NCBI RefSeq assembly: GCF_001689125.2
Contig: NZ_CP015405.2
Span: 1,455,001 to 1,519,000 of the forward strand
Direction: 5' to 3'
DNA: 64,000 bases
DNA from: Blautia pseudococcoides
GTDB taxonomy: Bacteria > Bacillota > Clostridia > Lachnospirales > Lachnospiraceae
Below are positions 26,924 to 35,673 of this stretch, one piece after another. The notes under the pieces were generated by a model. That model was not told the origin of the DNA and did not search any database. It saw nothing but the letters and a program-made list of their open reading frames with translations. The position numbers and the translations under genes were made by a program. The stretch's first letter is position 1, and each line of letters begins with the position of its first letter.

Positions 26924-26973
26924 AAAAAAGCCGCCGCACGCCTGTCTTTTCAGGGTGTGCAGCGGCTTTTTTA
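26924..26973. terminator. Bidirectional intrinsic terminator
   Basis: A long stem pairs AAAAAAGCCGCCGCACGCCTG-side sequence with CAGGGTGTGCAGCGGCTTTTTT-side sequence around TCTTTT, with A and T runs at both ends. It serves the DUF378 gene and, on the other strand, the convergent P-loop gene ending at 26993. Confidence 0.9.
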
Positions 26974-26992
26974 CTCATTCGTTTTTGTTTAT

Positions 26993-27418
26993 TTACAAAG
27001 ATGTGATAATCATATGTCTCACATCTTCAGGAAGATCCTTTTCGTCTTTTGAAAGGCTGATAATAAAGGAAATATTATAACACTCTGCAATCTTCTCAAG
27101 GCTGGCCATAACCTTTGAAATGTTCTCCGGGGAATTTTCCAGTCTGGAGATCTTCAGGAAACCATCCAGATACATCTGCTCAAGATCATGATCCTGGGAA
27201 ACAATACCGCGGATAAAACCAACAAACTCATCACTGTTTTCTATACCGTATTCCATCACATCTATCAGACGGATTTTATTATTCAGCTCATACATATGCT
27301 TTGCACTCTTATCTAAGTAAACAACTGAGCCGTTCGCGTTCCTGACCTCAGCATTAGCCTTGTCTAGAAGAATTTTCGTCTTTCCTTTACCTTTTTCACC
27401 TACAATTAACTGAACCAT
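26993..27418 (-). CDS. Small P-loop ATPase-like protein, function unknown
   Basis: 141 residues opening with MVQLIVGEKGKGKTK, a Walker A-like loop, followed by a predicted alpha/beta fold. No clear Walker B is seen; FIISLS near residue 120 could be a strand. Relatives in Lachnospiraceae are sometimes labelled PilT-like, but hexameric ATPase motifs are absent and no pilus genes are near, so I do not adopt that name. AGGAGG lies upstream of the ATG. Single-gene unit ended by a shared terminator. Confidence 0.7.
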   Translation of the reverse strand: MVQLIVGEKGKGKTKILLDKANAEVRNANGSVVYLDKSAKHMYELNNKIRLIDVMEYGIENSDEFVGFIRGIVSQDHDLEQMYLDGFLKISRLENSPENISKVMASLEKIAECYNISFIISLSKDEKDLPEDVRHMIITSL

Positions 27419-27559
27419 CGCATTTTCCTCCTTAGCCGCACGTAATATGTATATTTACTAAAAACGTGGTTATCTTGGAATTAATTATAGTGCATTTCGT
27501 TCAAAAATACAATGGTAAAATAAAAAAATTCTGCTATTTTTTGAAATTTCATTTTTTCT

Positions 27560-28609
27560 TTAGGAACGGTTCACTTTCTCAAGAAGCTGGTTCATGCGCT
27601 CATACAAAACGGGTTTGTTTTCCGCATTCAGAACGATGGAAACATAAGGTTCCCCATAGTTATTCTGAACCATAAGAGCCAAACAGTTTCCCGCTTTGGC
27701 AGTGGTTCCGGTCTTACCGCCCAGAATAGTAACTCCTTTCGGTGCGCTGGACTCCCCTGTCAGATACTGGTCTGTGGCGTCCAGCCACTTCTGCATCTGG
27801 GTACCGTCCGCTGACTTATAGTTGATGGTATAGTTACTTAGCTGGGTAATATCTGTGAACTCCTGATGTTTCATGGCTTCATTGAGCATCAGATAGATGT
27901 CATATACCGTTGTATAGTGATCTTCATCGTGAAGTCCGTGCGGATTCACAAAATGTGTCCCTGTCATGCCCAGGCGCTGGGCTTCCTCATTCATCATATC
28001 CACAAAGCCTTCCACACTGCCGCCCACGGTTCTGGCAATCGCCATCGCCGCATCATTGGCTGAATAGACAAGAAGTGCATGGAAGAGCTGGTCCATGGAT
28101 ATCTGGTCTCCCTCCACAAGTCCGCAGACCTGGGAATCCGCCTCCAGCTGGACATCCTGTGCCTGAATGGTCACAATTTCATCCATGTTGGCTTTGCCGA
28201 GTGCTGCCAGTGCTGTCATGATCTTAGTAATACTGGCCGGATAAGACTTTTCATACAGCGATTTTGAAAAAAGCAGTTTTTTGTCCTGAATATCAAACAA
28301 CGCTGCTCTTTCTTCTCCCTGGGCCTCAATCCCGTCAAGCGGTGTATCACCTGCACCCACGCACAAATCTGCTGCCACACCTTCTGCTACCAGGGAATCC
28401 TCGCCTATGGTCTGACCAAACACTTCCGTAGTCAGCCTGAACGCCATAGGCGCATCCACGGCCTGTTTACCCTTCAGCATGAAGATCCCCAGCACACCTG
28501 CTAACAGCAGGATAACAAAAAACATGCCGAGAAACAGGGTACGCTTGATCTTACGCCTTCTCTGTGCCTTTTTGGATAGCCTTTTTTTCGGTTTATTTGT
28601 ACATTTCAC
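27560..28609 (-). CDS. D-alanyl-D-alanine carboxypeptidase (peptidase S11)
   Basis: 349 residues with a basic N-terminus, one membrane helix (about residues 24-45) and an extracytoplasmic S11 domain. The motifs are SITK (catalytic Ser near 126), SAN in YSANDAA, and KTGTTAKAG. It trims the terminal D-Ala from peptidoglycan stem peptides and so limits cross-linking. The usual C-terminal DacA/DacF membrane anchor domain is missing; the N-terminal helix takes its place. It overlaps mgsA by 17 bp at the end of the shape operon. Confidence 0.9.
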   Translation of the reverse strand: MKCTNKPKKRLSKKAQRRRKIKRTLFLGMFFVILLLAGVLGIFMLKGKQAVDAPMAFRLTTEVFGQTIGEDSLVAEGVAADLCVGAGDTPLDGIEAQGEERAALFDIQDKKLLFSKSLYEKSYPASITKIMTALAALGKANMDEIVTIQAQDVQLEADSQVCGLVEGDQISMDQLFHALLVYSANDAAMAIARTVGGSVEGFVDMMNEEAQRLGMTGTHFVNPHGLHDEDHYTTVYDIYLMLNEAMKHQEFTDITQLSNYTINYKSADGTQMQKWLDATDQYLTGESSAPKGVTILGGKTGTTAKAGNCLALMVQNNYGEPYVSIVLNAENKPVLYERMNQLLEKVNRS

Positions 28610-28988
28610 GCCAGTCTAACTCTCCTCTGTCAAGTGATCTGATCATCATTTCTGCCGTGGCAAGATTGGTTGCCAGTGGTATATTATGTGTATCACACAG
28701 ATGAAAAATCCGCTTTACATCCGGATCATGTTTCTGAGGCGCCAGTGGTTCCCGCAGATAGATGATGAGATCCATCTGGTTCTGTTCGATCAGCGCTCCC
28801 ATCTGCTGTTCTCCGCCCAGATGACCGGCCAGGAACTTGTGTACATTCAAATTGGAAGCCTCCTCAATGAGCCTGCCTGTGGTACCCGTGGCGAATAGCT
28901 GGTTTTTTGAAAGAATACTCCTGTAGGCAACACAGAAGTTCTGCATTAATTTTTTCTTAGAGTTGTGTGCAATTAATCCGATGTTCAC
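28593..28988 (-). CDS. mgsA: Methylglyoxal synthase
   Basis: 131 residues starting at GTG 28988, with AGGGAGG upstream and GTGA overlap with the rodA stop. Family motifs are visible: IGLIAHNSKK, ATGTTGRL, GHLGGEQQMGA, and the phosphate and catalytic loop YLREPLAPQKHDPDVK. It converts dihydroxyacetone phosphate to methylglyoxal, a bypass when phosphate is short. Its place between rodA and a carboxypeptidase is common in Lachnospiraceae-like clusters, though the functional reason is unclear. Confidence 0.93.
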   Translation of the reverse strand: MNIGLIAHNSKKKLMQNFCVAYRSILSKNQLFATGTTGRLIEEASNLNVHKFLAGHLGGEQQMGALIEQNQMDLIIYLREPLAPQKHDPDVKRIFHLCDTHNIPLATNLATAEMMIRSLDRGELDWREMYK

Positions 28989-30115
28989 GATTTTTCTACC
29001 TCCCTGTAGGTTCTGTTTTTCTGAAGGCTGACATTTAATACCAGCCCCATACCGATATAAAGGCTTACCATGGAAGAAAGCCCGTAGCTGACAAAGGGAA
29101 GCGGCGTACCCGTGTTGGGGCTGAGTCCCGTTGCCACACAAATGTTGATAAAGCTCTGTACTGCTATAATGGAAGCCATACCGTAGCATATGAGGCTGCC
29201 GGATAGATCCTTGGCCCTCCTACCCGTCTTCATACTTTCAAAGATGATCAAAAACAAAAGCAGCAGCAAAGCCGTACAGCCCAAAAATCCCAATTCCTCA
29301 CCTGCAACGGAAAATATAAAGTCTGTCTGGCTCTCTGATACAAAATTGCCTTTGTTGGCTGATGCCACTTCATTATTATTCAGGCCTTTTCCTGTAAGTT
29401 TTCCTGAACCGATGGCCATGATAGAATTCTGCTGCTGAAGAACATCGTCAGAGTATTCCTCCTCCTCCGGATAGAGGAAGGTCATAATCCGGTTTCTCTG
29501 GTAATCATCCAGTAGTTTCTGGTCAGGCTGTATGACTATGAAAAGAAATACAACCACCAAAGGGATGGCTATCAGCAGCGTTCCGCCTATAATTTTATAA
29601 CTCAGCCCGGCAAGATACAGCATGATACAGAAAAGTATAGCAAGTGTAATGGTATTTTTCAAGTCCGGCTGACTAAAGATCAAAATCAGAGGTACGGCGA
29701 TCAGCACGACGGTCTTCAATATTGTCTTTAATGTATTCAAATCTTCTTCGTGTTCCATTAAGTAGCGTGCGAGAAACAGAATGATGATGATCTTCGACAG
29801 CTCTGTGGGCTGGAACTGGAAACTTCCGATCCGCAGCCATCTGGCAGCTCCTTTGGACTCTGTACCAAACAGCCGTACCAGAAGAAGCATGAGAATATTG
29901 CCCACATACATGATCCAGTAAAAATTCAGGATCCAGCTGAAATCCATCAGGGATATGACCACCATGACAAAAAGTCCCAGCATCATACCAAAGAACTGCT
30001 TCTTCTGCAGATCCGGTTCCGCACTTCCAACCAGCAGCACCCCCATGAAGGTGAGTACAACCAGAAACAGCACCAGTCTGAAATTATAGTCGCGTAGTTT
30101 ATATTGTTTAATCAT
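28985..30115 (-). CDS. rodA: SEDS-family peptidoglycan glycosyltransferase RodA
   Basis: 376 residues with about ten membrane helices. SEDS signatures include RWLRIGSFQFQPTELSKIIIILFLARY, GSGKLTGKG near the large loop, and FIFSVAGEELGFLG. RodA polymerises glycan strands together with a class B PBP; mrdA is in the same cluster. FtsW is the alternative, but the mre/mrdA context favours RodA. It starts 43 bp after minE. Confidence 0.92.
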   Translation of the reverse strand: MIKQYKLRDYNFRLVLFLVVLTFMGVLLVGSAEPDLQKKQFFGMMLGLFVMVVISLMDFSWILNFYWIMYVGNILMLLLVRLFGTESKGAARWLRIGSFQFQPTELSKIIIILFLARYLMEHEEDLNTLKTILKTVVLIAVPLILIFSQPDLKNTITLAILFCIMLYLAGLSYKIIGGTLLIAIPLVVVFLFIVIQPDQKLLDDYQRNRIMTFLYPEEEEYSDDVLQQQNSIMAIGSGKLTGKGLNNNEVASANKGNFVSESQTDFIFSVAGEELGFLGCTALLLLLFLIIFESMKTGRRAKDLSGSLICYGMASIIAVQSFINICVATGLSPNTGTPLPFVSYGLSSMVSLYIGMGLVLNVSLQKNRTYREVEKS

Positions 30116-30158
30116 GAAAACACCTAGTTTTATCCTTAAAGTCCTTTTTTACCTGTTC

Positions 30159-30413
30159 CTAAAAACCGGGATAAGATTCCTGTATATCTGCTTTCAGAGG
30201 AATCTTTGCCAAAACGGTGGTGGTATCCTTCAAATAACGGATCTCCACTTTTTGTTCCTGTACAGTGAAATATTTACTCACGGCACGGACCATATCGTTT
30301 TGAAGCATGGTCATCATTTGTGGAGAACAATCCAGCCTCTCGGATACGAGGAGAAGCTTCAGCCGGTCCTTTGCTACATGACCGGAACGTTTATTCCGAA
30401 AATGAATCAACAC
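30159..30413 (-). CDS. minE: Cell division topological specificity factor MinE
   Basis: 84 residues starting with GTG 30413, GGGAGGG 6 bp upstream. The N-terminal DRLKLLLVSERLDCSPQMM matches the MinD-contacting helix and switch region, and the C-terminus forms the dimerising beta domain (VEIRYLKDTTTVLAKIPL). MinE stimulates MinD ATP hydrolysis and drives pole-to-pole oscillation. It lies 20 bp after minD. Confidence 0.92.
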   Translation of the reverse strand: MLIHFRNKRSGHVAKDRLKLLLVSERLDCSPQMMTMLQNDMVRAVSKYFTVQEQKVEIRYLKDTTTVLAKIPLKADIQESYPGF

Positions 30414-30433
30414 GCAGGCCCTCCCTTACCTTA

Positions 30434-31222
30434 TTATTTTTTAAAGATACCGGACAGCCTTTTAAACACACCCTGCTTTGCCTGGAAATTCAGGAAAGGT
30501 ACATCCTCCCCCGCTATCCTGCGGCAGATGTTTAAAAATGCCTGTCCTGACATGGAGTCCTGCCCGCAGAGAGGCTCTCCCTGATTGGTGGCAATGACCA
30601 CAGCCTCATCATCCGGAATCGCGCCTAAAAGTTCCACAGCCAGGATCTCCGTCACATCCTCCACGGACATCATTTCCCCACGCCTTATCATATCCATACG
30701 CAGGCGGTTGATGATAAGCTGCACTCTCGGCATTTCATTTGCCTGTAGAAGCCCGATAATACGGTCTGCGTCGCGGATGGCGGAAACCTCAGGCGTAGTG
30801 ACCACAATGGCCCGGTTAGCCCCCGCAATGGCGTTTTTAAAGCCCTGTTCAATGCCTGCAGGGCAGTCCAGCAGAATATAGTCAAACTCTTCCGACAGAT
30901 CATCTGTCAGTTTAATCATCTGTTCAGGTGTGATAGCTGTCTTGTCTCTGGTCTGGGCAGAGGGAAGCAGGCAGAGATTGTCACACTGCTTGTCCCGGAT
31001 GAGCGCCTGTTTCATGCGGCAGCTCCCCTCAATGACATCAATGAGATTATAGACAATCCTGTTCTCAAGCCCAAGGACCACATCCAGGTTCCTAAGCCCG
31101 ATATCCGTGTCCACTACGACAACCTTTTTGTTGAGCTTTGCAAGTCCAAGCCCCAGGTTTGCCGTAACGGTGGTTTTTCCGACCCCGCCTTTTCCGGAAG
31201 TCACTACAATAATTTCACTCAT
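30434..31222 (-). CDS. minD: Septum site-determining ATPase MinD
   Basis: 262 residues with the deviant Walker A GKGGVGKTT, the VVDTDIGLRNLD switch I, the DCPAGIE switch II, and a C-terminal amphipathic membrane helix (FKRLSGIFKK). MinD-ATP binds the membrane and recruits partners for septum placement. AGGAGG precedes the ATG. MinC, its usual partner, is missing between this gene and mrdA, where only 119 bp with a strong hairpin is present. Confidence 0.95.
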   Translation of the reverse strand: MSEIIVVTSGKGGVGKTTVTANLGLGLAKLNKKVVVVDTDIGLRNLDVVLGLENRIVYNLIDVIEGSCRMKQALIRDKQCDNLCLLPSAQTRDKTAITPEQMIKLTDDLSEEFDYILLDCPAGIEQGFKNAIAGANRAIVVTTPEVSAIRDADRIIGLLQANEMPRVQLIINRLRMDMIRRGEMMSVEDVTEILAVELLGAIPDDEAVVIATNQGEPLCGQDSMSGQAFLNICRRIAGEDVPFLNFQAKQGVFKRLSGIFKK

Positions 31223-31248
31223 ATCCTATCCTCCTAAATCCTTTTTGA

Positions 31249-31288
31249 AGCTGCGTAACCGTTAAACAAGCTGAACTGTTACGCAGCT
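31249..31288 (-). other. Hairpin in the minD leader
   Basis: AGCTGCGTAAC (31249-31259) pairs perfectly with GTTACGCAGCT (31278-31288) over an 18-nt loop, 27 bp upstream of the minD ATG. No T tract follows it on the minus strand, so it is not a standard terminator. It could be a processing or stability element between mrdA and minD, or a scar where minC was lost; both are inference. Confidence 0.5.
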
Positions 31289-31341
31289 GTGGCATTAACC
31301 GCCTTTACTTTTCGTGCGTATTTTCAAGACTCAAAAAAGGT

Positions 31342-34236
31342 TTAGTCTGTCTGCTGTGTACTTCCGCCTGCGGATGCCGTTCCGGTAACTATCGCATCTT
31401 TCTCCACAAGATTGTACTTATAGCTGATTACATCTTTTGCTACTGCTGCCGCATTGGTGGAACTGTATCCATTGGCAATGCGGACTGCCATGGCGATCTC
31501 CGGATTGTCCGATGGGGCAAATCCGATGAAAAGTCCGTGGCTGGGCCGGGTTGTTACTTCCTGGGCGGTACCGGTCTTACCGGATACCGGGTAATCAAAG
31601 TCCTGGAAGGCTTCATTGTTCTCTACCACTTCCCGCATTCCTGCATGAATGATATCCCACTCATTGTTCGGAATGTCCATAGTAGCCTTTAACTCCGGTG
31701 TGTAGTCTTCGATGAGGTTTCCTTTGGAGTCTGTAACTTTATCAAGAAGGGACAACGAATAAATGTTTCCCCGGCTTGCGATTGTGGTGGCATAGCGTGC
31801 CAGTTGTGAGGTCGTGTAGTTGTTGGTACCCTGTCCGATGGCAGATGCCACGGCAGCTTCGTCCGTGATCTGTGGTTCGGCCTCTGTGATCTCTAGTCCT
31901 GATTTCTGGTCTAACTGGAACAGCTCTGCATATTTCCGAAGTTTTTCAAGTCCAAGTGAATCTGAAAAGTTTCCGTCATTGTCGGTTCCCATATCATAGA
32001 CAACCTGGTTAAAGAAAGTATTACAGGAGTTTTTAATGGCGCCCTGTATTCCCAGATATCCATGTCCGGTATGCAGCCAGCACTTAATAGGAGGCGTGAC
32101 TTTGGTGAATTCACCGGTACAGGTCACACCATAATTGTTGTCAACAATCCCCTCTTCCATTCCCGCAACCGCTGTCACAATTTTAAAGGTGGAACCGGGC
32201 GCGGTCTTCTGCTGTGTGGCTTTATTAAAGAAGGGCCTTGAAAGGTCAAGGGAAAGCTTGGCGTAATAATCCACATCCATCTGGTTTGCCAGACGGTTAT
32301 TGTCATACCCCGGATAGGTGACACAAGCCAGGACTTCCCCGGATTTTGTATCTGTCATGACCAAAGATCCGGAACAGGGGTCAAGGGCCAGCTGGGCCGG
32401 GGTGATCTCCAGGTTACTGATTTTTTCTTTCAGGAAATCATAAGACTTTTTCTGACCGGAGGCAAGTGCATTATAGGATTCCTCATCTGCCTCCAGGATT
32501 CCCTGGTCATAGAGCACCAGGCAGAGCTGGTTTCCGGATATGGTGTCTGACAGTATCATATACTTATATATGATTTTGGAGAACTGGGAATCATTTGTCA
32601 GGGACTCTGTCAGATACTCGGAAAGAGCATTATAGACTTCTGTGGAGTCCAGATAATCCCCCTCAGCATAAAACTGGGAAATGTCGATCCAGTTCTGGCT
32701 TACCGCATATGTTAAAAATTCTTTTAAGCTTATGGAGCTGTCCTTTGTCCAGGCAATATAAGTCGGGTCACTGGCATCGATAGCATCCATGGACAGGATT
32801 CCCTTTTTATTCATAAGGAAGTCATTGACAATATAACTCTGGTACTCCTGCATTTCTTTTGGAAGGTCTTTGTAAGCTTCCGGTGCGGCAGCGGTAAGTT
32901 CCTGCCGGATGGCTTCAAAGACTTCCGCCTGCTTCTGGGTAAAAAGTCCGTAAATCGTCTGCTCTGTCTCAGAGGCGTCCTCCGCTTTAAAATGGCTGGT
33001 ATCAATCACGCTGTTGCCTATGAGCGCATTATAAACATCATAGATCGGTGTACGGATATTGCTGGTATCGTTGTTGGTGGATTCCTGGTCGAATTCCTTT
33101 GCCATAATAATATTATCAGAAAGGATACCGGCTATTTTCTGTTCCAGAACTTCGTATGCCACTTCCTGAAGGTCTTTGTCAATTGTCAGGTAAACATCAT
33201 CTCCTGATACCGGGTTGATCCGGGATTCTTCGTTGATCTGCAGTACCTTTCCAAGGTTGTCCACAGTCACCTGCTCCTCCCCGTCTTTTCCCTGAAGGGT
33301 GGTTTCCATATACTGCTCAATTCCGGTCTTACCGATCACAGCATCTGTGGAGTAATCCGGATTGTCTTTCTGCAGTTCCTCCAGCTCCTCTGCGGAAGCT
33401 TTTCCGGTATAGCCGATAATGGGTGCAAAATATACGCCCTCGTCATACACACGGATGGAATCTTCCATAATGTCCACACCCTGAAGTTTGTCCTTGCTCT
33501 CCATGACCATGGCAACCGTATTGTCGCTGACGTTAGTGGCAATGGTTGCCGGCACATACTTTTTAAAGCTGTTGGCAGACAGGGCATAACGGATACGGAC
33601 AATCGCCAGGGTTTCCTCCGGAGTGAAGGATTCCGGCAGGTCATGTTTCTTTAACTCCTCCGCCGTATAAGGATCATCTTTGTTCACAAGACCGAAGCGC
33701 TCGGCACTGCACAGATAATCCATGATCTTTTTTGGAGAAGCGTTGAGCTGATCCTCTTTAAGGGAATCTATTTTCGCCTGTCCGTACACATCGGCTTTGA
33801 AACGGTTCAGGGTAAAGTCAGCTGCGTCAAAGGCATACTCCCCGTTCTCATCCACCACAATATGAAAGGAGGTGTCCAGGGTCTCGCCGTTGGCTTCTAA
33901 AATCTTCATCAGGGAATATGCCACATAGTTGAGGGTCAGATTTTTCTCCCTGTTGGAGTCATAGCTTCCATTGTCTTCCAGTATAATGGAATAGGACAAC
34001 TGGTTGTGGGCCAGAAGCTGGCCGTTGCGGTCCCGGATATTTCCGCGGGTGCTTTTTATGGTACGTGTTTTTGTGGTGCTCAGATTAAAATTGTCGGCGT
34101 ACTCGTCGCCTTCTATGATCTGAAGTTTGAAAAGATGCTGTATCAGGATAAAAAACATAAGAATAAATACCAGAAACAGCACAGTTGTTCGTTTGATACA
34201 TAATTTTTTTAAAAAGTTTTTTATTTTCTTAGCCAA
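31342..34236 (-). CDS. mrdA: Penicillin-binding protein 2 (class B transpeptidase, elongasome)
   Basis: 964 residues: a short cytoplasmic tail, one membrane helix (about 15-37), a pedestal domain with RGNIRDRNGQLLA, and the transpeptidase domain with STFK (near residue 680), SCN and KTGTA motifs. It cross-links side-wall peptidoglycan with RodA. It is much longer than the 600-700 residues usual for PBP2; an extra stretch of roughly 250 residues lies between the dimerisation part and the SxxK motif (about 370-640). The start overlaps mreD by 16 bp. Confidence 0.92.
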   Translation of the reverse strand: MAKKIKNFLKKLCIKRTTVLFLVFILMFFILIQHLFKLQIIEGDEYADNFNLSTTKTRTIKSTRGNIRDRNGQLLAHNQLSYSIILEDNGSYDSNREKNLTLNYVAYSLMKILEANGETLDTSFHIVVDENGEYAFDAADFTLNRFKADVYGQAKIDSLKEDQLNASPKKIMDYLCSAERFGLVNKDDPYTAEELKKHDLPESFTPEETLAIVRIRYALSANSFKKYVPATIATNVSDNTVAMVMESKDKLQGVDIMEDSIRVYDEGVYFAPIIGYTGKASAEELEELQKDNPDYSTDAVIGKTGIEQYMETTLQGKDGEEQVTVDNLGKVLQINEESRINPVSGDDVYLTIDKDLQEVAYEVLEQKIAGILSDNIIMAKEFDQESTNNDTSNIRTPIYDVYNALIGNSVIDTSHFKAEDASETEQTIYGLFTQKQAEVFEAIRQELTAAAPEAYKDLPKEMQEYQSYIVNDFLMNKKGILSMDAIDASDPTYIAWTKDSSISLKEFLTYAVSQNWIDISQFYAEGDYLDSTEVYNALSEYLTESLTNDSQFSKIIYKYMILSDTISGNQLCLVLYDQGILEADEESYNALASGQKKSYDFLKEKISNLEITPAQLALDPCSGSLVMTDTKSGEVLACVTYPGYDNNRLANQMDVDYYAKLSLDLSRPFFNKATQQKTAPGSTFKIVTAVAGMEEGIVDNNYGVTCTGEFTKVTPPIKCWLHTGHGYLGIQGAIKNSCNTFFNQVVYDMGTDNDGNFSDSLGLEKLRKYAELFQLDQKSGLEITEAEPQITDEAAVASAIGQGTNNYTTSQLARYATTIASRGNIYSLSLLDKVTDSKGNLIEDYTPELKATMDIPNNEWDIIHAGMREVVENNEAFQDFDYPVSGKTGTAQEVTTRPSHGLFIGFAPSDNPEIAMAVRIANGYSSTNAAAVAKDVISYKYNLVEKDAIVTGTASAGGSTQQTD

Positions 34237-34754
34237 ATAGAATCTCTCTCCTTCATTTCCAGTTCTGTCAGCCGCTTGTTAATGTTAAAGAGTAACCTGT
34301 AGAGAAGAACAGTCATAAGAACCGTATATATCATTTCCGGGATGATGATCCTTCCAAAATAGTAGTAAAACTCTATGCGTCCCCGCATCAGATACTGCAT
34401 TCCATATACCAGGCCGCCGTAGACCAAATCCCCTGCAGCCATAAGTATGATGGGAACACGGAGTTCCTCATCGTAGAACAGCTTACAGCAGCAGCCTGCC
34501 GCATAGCCGATGCACAGGTAGACCAGTGCGTAAAAACCGAGCAGTCCGTCTGAGAGCAGATCTTTCAGAATACCGCAAAAAAATCCAATCCAGATGCCGT
34601 TCTTCTTGCCCCGCATAAAACCAAAGGAAACTGTCAGGATCAACAGCAGGTTCGGCGTGATGGAGCCGATGGAAAGCGCTTTGAAAAGAGTTCCCTGAAG
34701 GATAGCGGAAATCAGAATCAGAAGGAGGGTTACCACTTTCCTTTGAATTCTCAT
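34221..34754 (-). CDS. mreD: Rod shape-determining protein MreD
   Basis: 177 residues, five to six membrane helices, with the MreD-like RGKKNGIWIGFFCGILKDLLSDGLLGFYAL region. It is part of the elongasome linking MreB filaments through MreC to the synthases. It is directly abutted by mreC (no gap) and overlaps mrdA by 16 bp, so all three are translationally linked. Confidence 0.9.
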   Translation of the reverse strand: MRIQRKVVTLLLILISAILQGTLFKALSIGSITPNLLLILTVSFGFMRGKKNGIWIGFFCGILKDLLSDGLLGFYALVYLCIGYAAGCCCKLFYDEELRVPIILMAAGDLVYGGLVYGMQYLMRGRIEFYYYFGRIIIPEMIYTVLMTVLLYRLLFNINKRLTELEMKERDSIWLRK

Positions 34755-35639
34755 TTATGAATCTCCCTTCTGCTGTTTCAGTTCTTTGATCACAAGTACC
34801 TCCTGCAAATGTTGAAAATCCACTGCAGGTGTGAGCGTTCCTGTCTTTGTAAGGTTATTGGGGTTTTCTTCTATCTCACTGACATATCCTATCAGAATCC
34901 CCTTCAGAAATCTGTCGCTGGTTGCGGATGTGACGATTTTTTCACCTTCCTGTATTTTATCATCCTCATCTTTGAGATGGATAAACTGCAGTTTGCCCTC
35001 ATCAATCAGACGCAGATCTCCTGACACAATGCAGGTGTCAGAGGTGGTCATGGTCATGGCACTTACATTGCTGGTGTCATCTATGATGGAACGGACCGTT
35101 GCCCAGTTTTTTCCAACCTCTGTGACGATACCTACCAGCCCGCTTCCTGCTATGACATTGCAGTCCTTCTGAATGCCGTCATCACTGCCTTTGTTGATGG
35201 TAAACGTGGAAAACCAGTTGCCCGAGTTCTTGCTGATCACTTCCGCGCCAACCTTGTCATATTCACTGTATTCCTTGTCGAGATCATAGAGCTTTTTCAG
35301 ACGGTCCAGTTCGCTGATGGACTGGGTCAGACGGCTGTTTTCAGCGGTAAGCTCGTCCACTTTGCTCTGAAGCTTTTCATTTTCCTCCACCAGCTTTTTC
35401 TTATTGCGGAAACCGGATGTCATTTCGTTTAATGCGGTCCCCACTTTATTGATGCCGTTCTGGAATGGTACGACTGCGTAACTGGCTGCCTTTCTGACCG
35501 GTGCTGCCGGAAATTTCTCTGCAAAGGTGAGAAGCATCAGGCTGATGCACACCAGAATCATTATAACCAGGATATGTTTACTTTTTATGTTCCAATCATG
35601 CTTTTTTTTCATTCTATAAAACCTCAGCTTTTTATTCAT
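34755..35639 (-). CDS. mreC: Rod shape-determining protein MreC
   Basis: 294 residues: short cytoplasmic tail, one membrane helix (about 22-41), a coiled coil (about 70-115) and a beta-rich extracellular domain with the family hallmarks VISKNSGNWFSTFTINKGSDDGI and GSGLVGIVTEVG. MreC couples MreB to PBP2/RodA on the outer face of the membrane. Stop and start with mreD are adjacent. Confidence 0.93.
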   Translation of the reverse strand: MNKKLRFYRMKKKHDWNIKSKHILVIMILVCISLMLLTFAEKFPAAPVRKAASYAVVPFQNGINKVGTALNEMTSGFRNKKKLVEENEKLQSKVDELTAENSRLTQSISELDRLKKLYDLDKEYSEYDKVGAEVISKNSGNWFSTFTINKGSDDGIQKDCNVIAGSGLVGIVTEVGKNWATVRSIIDDTSNVSAMTMTTSDTCIVSGDLRLIDEGKLQFIHLKDEDDKIQEGEKIVTSATSDRFLKGILIGYVSEIEENPNNLTKTGTLTPAVDFQHLQEVLVIKELKQQKGDS

Positions 35640-35673
35640 AACAACAGAAAGTCCATTGGTTCTCTTTTGCTCT

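Noticed and set aside
26993..27418. Type IV pilus retraction ATPase PilT
   Set aside because: Protein is far too short, lacks the PilT motifs and has no pilus genes nearby.
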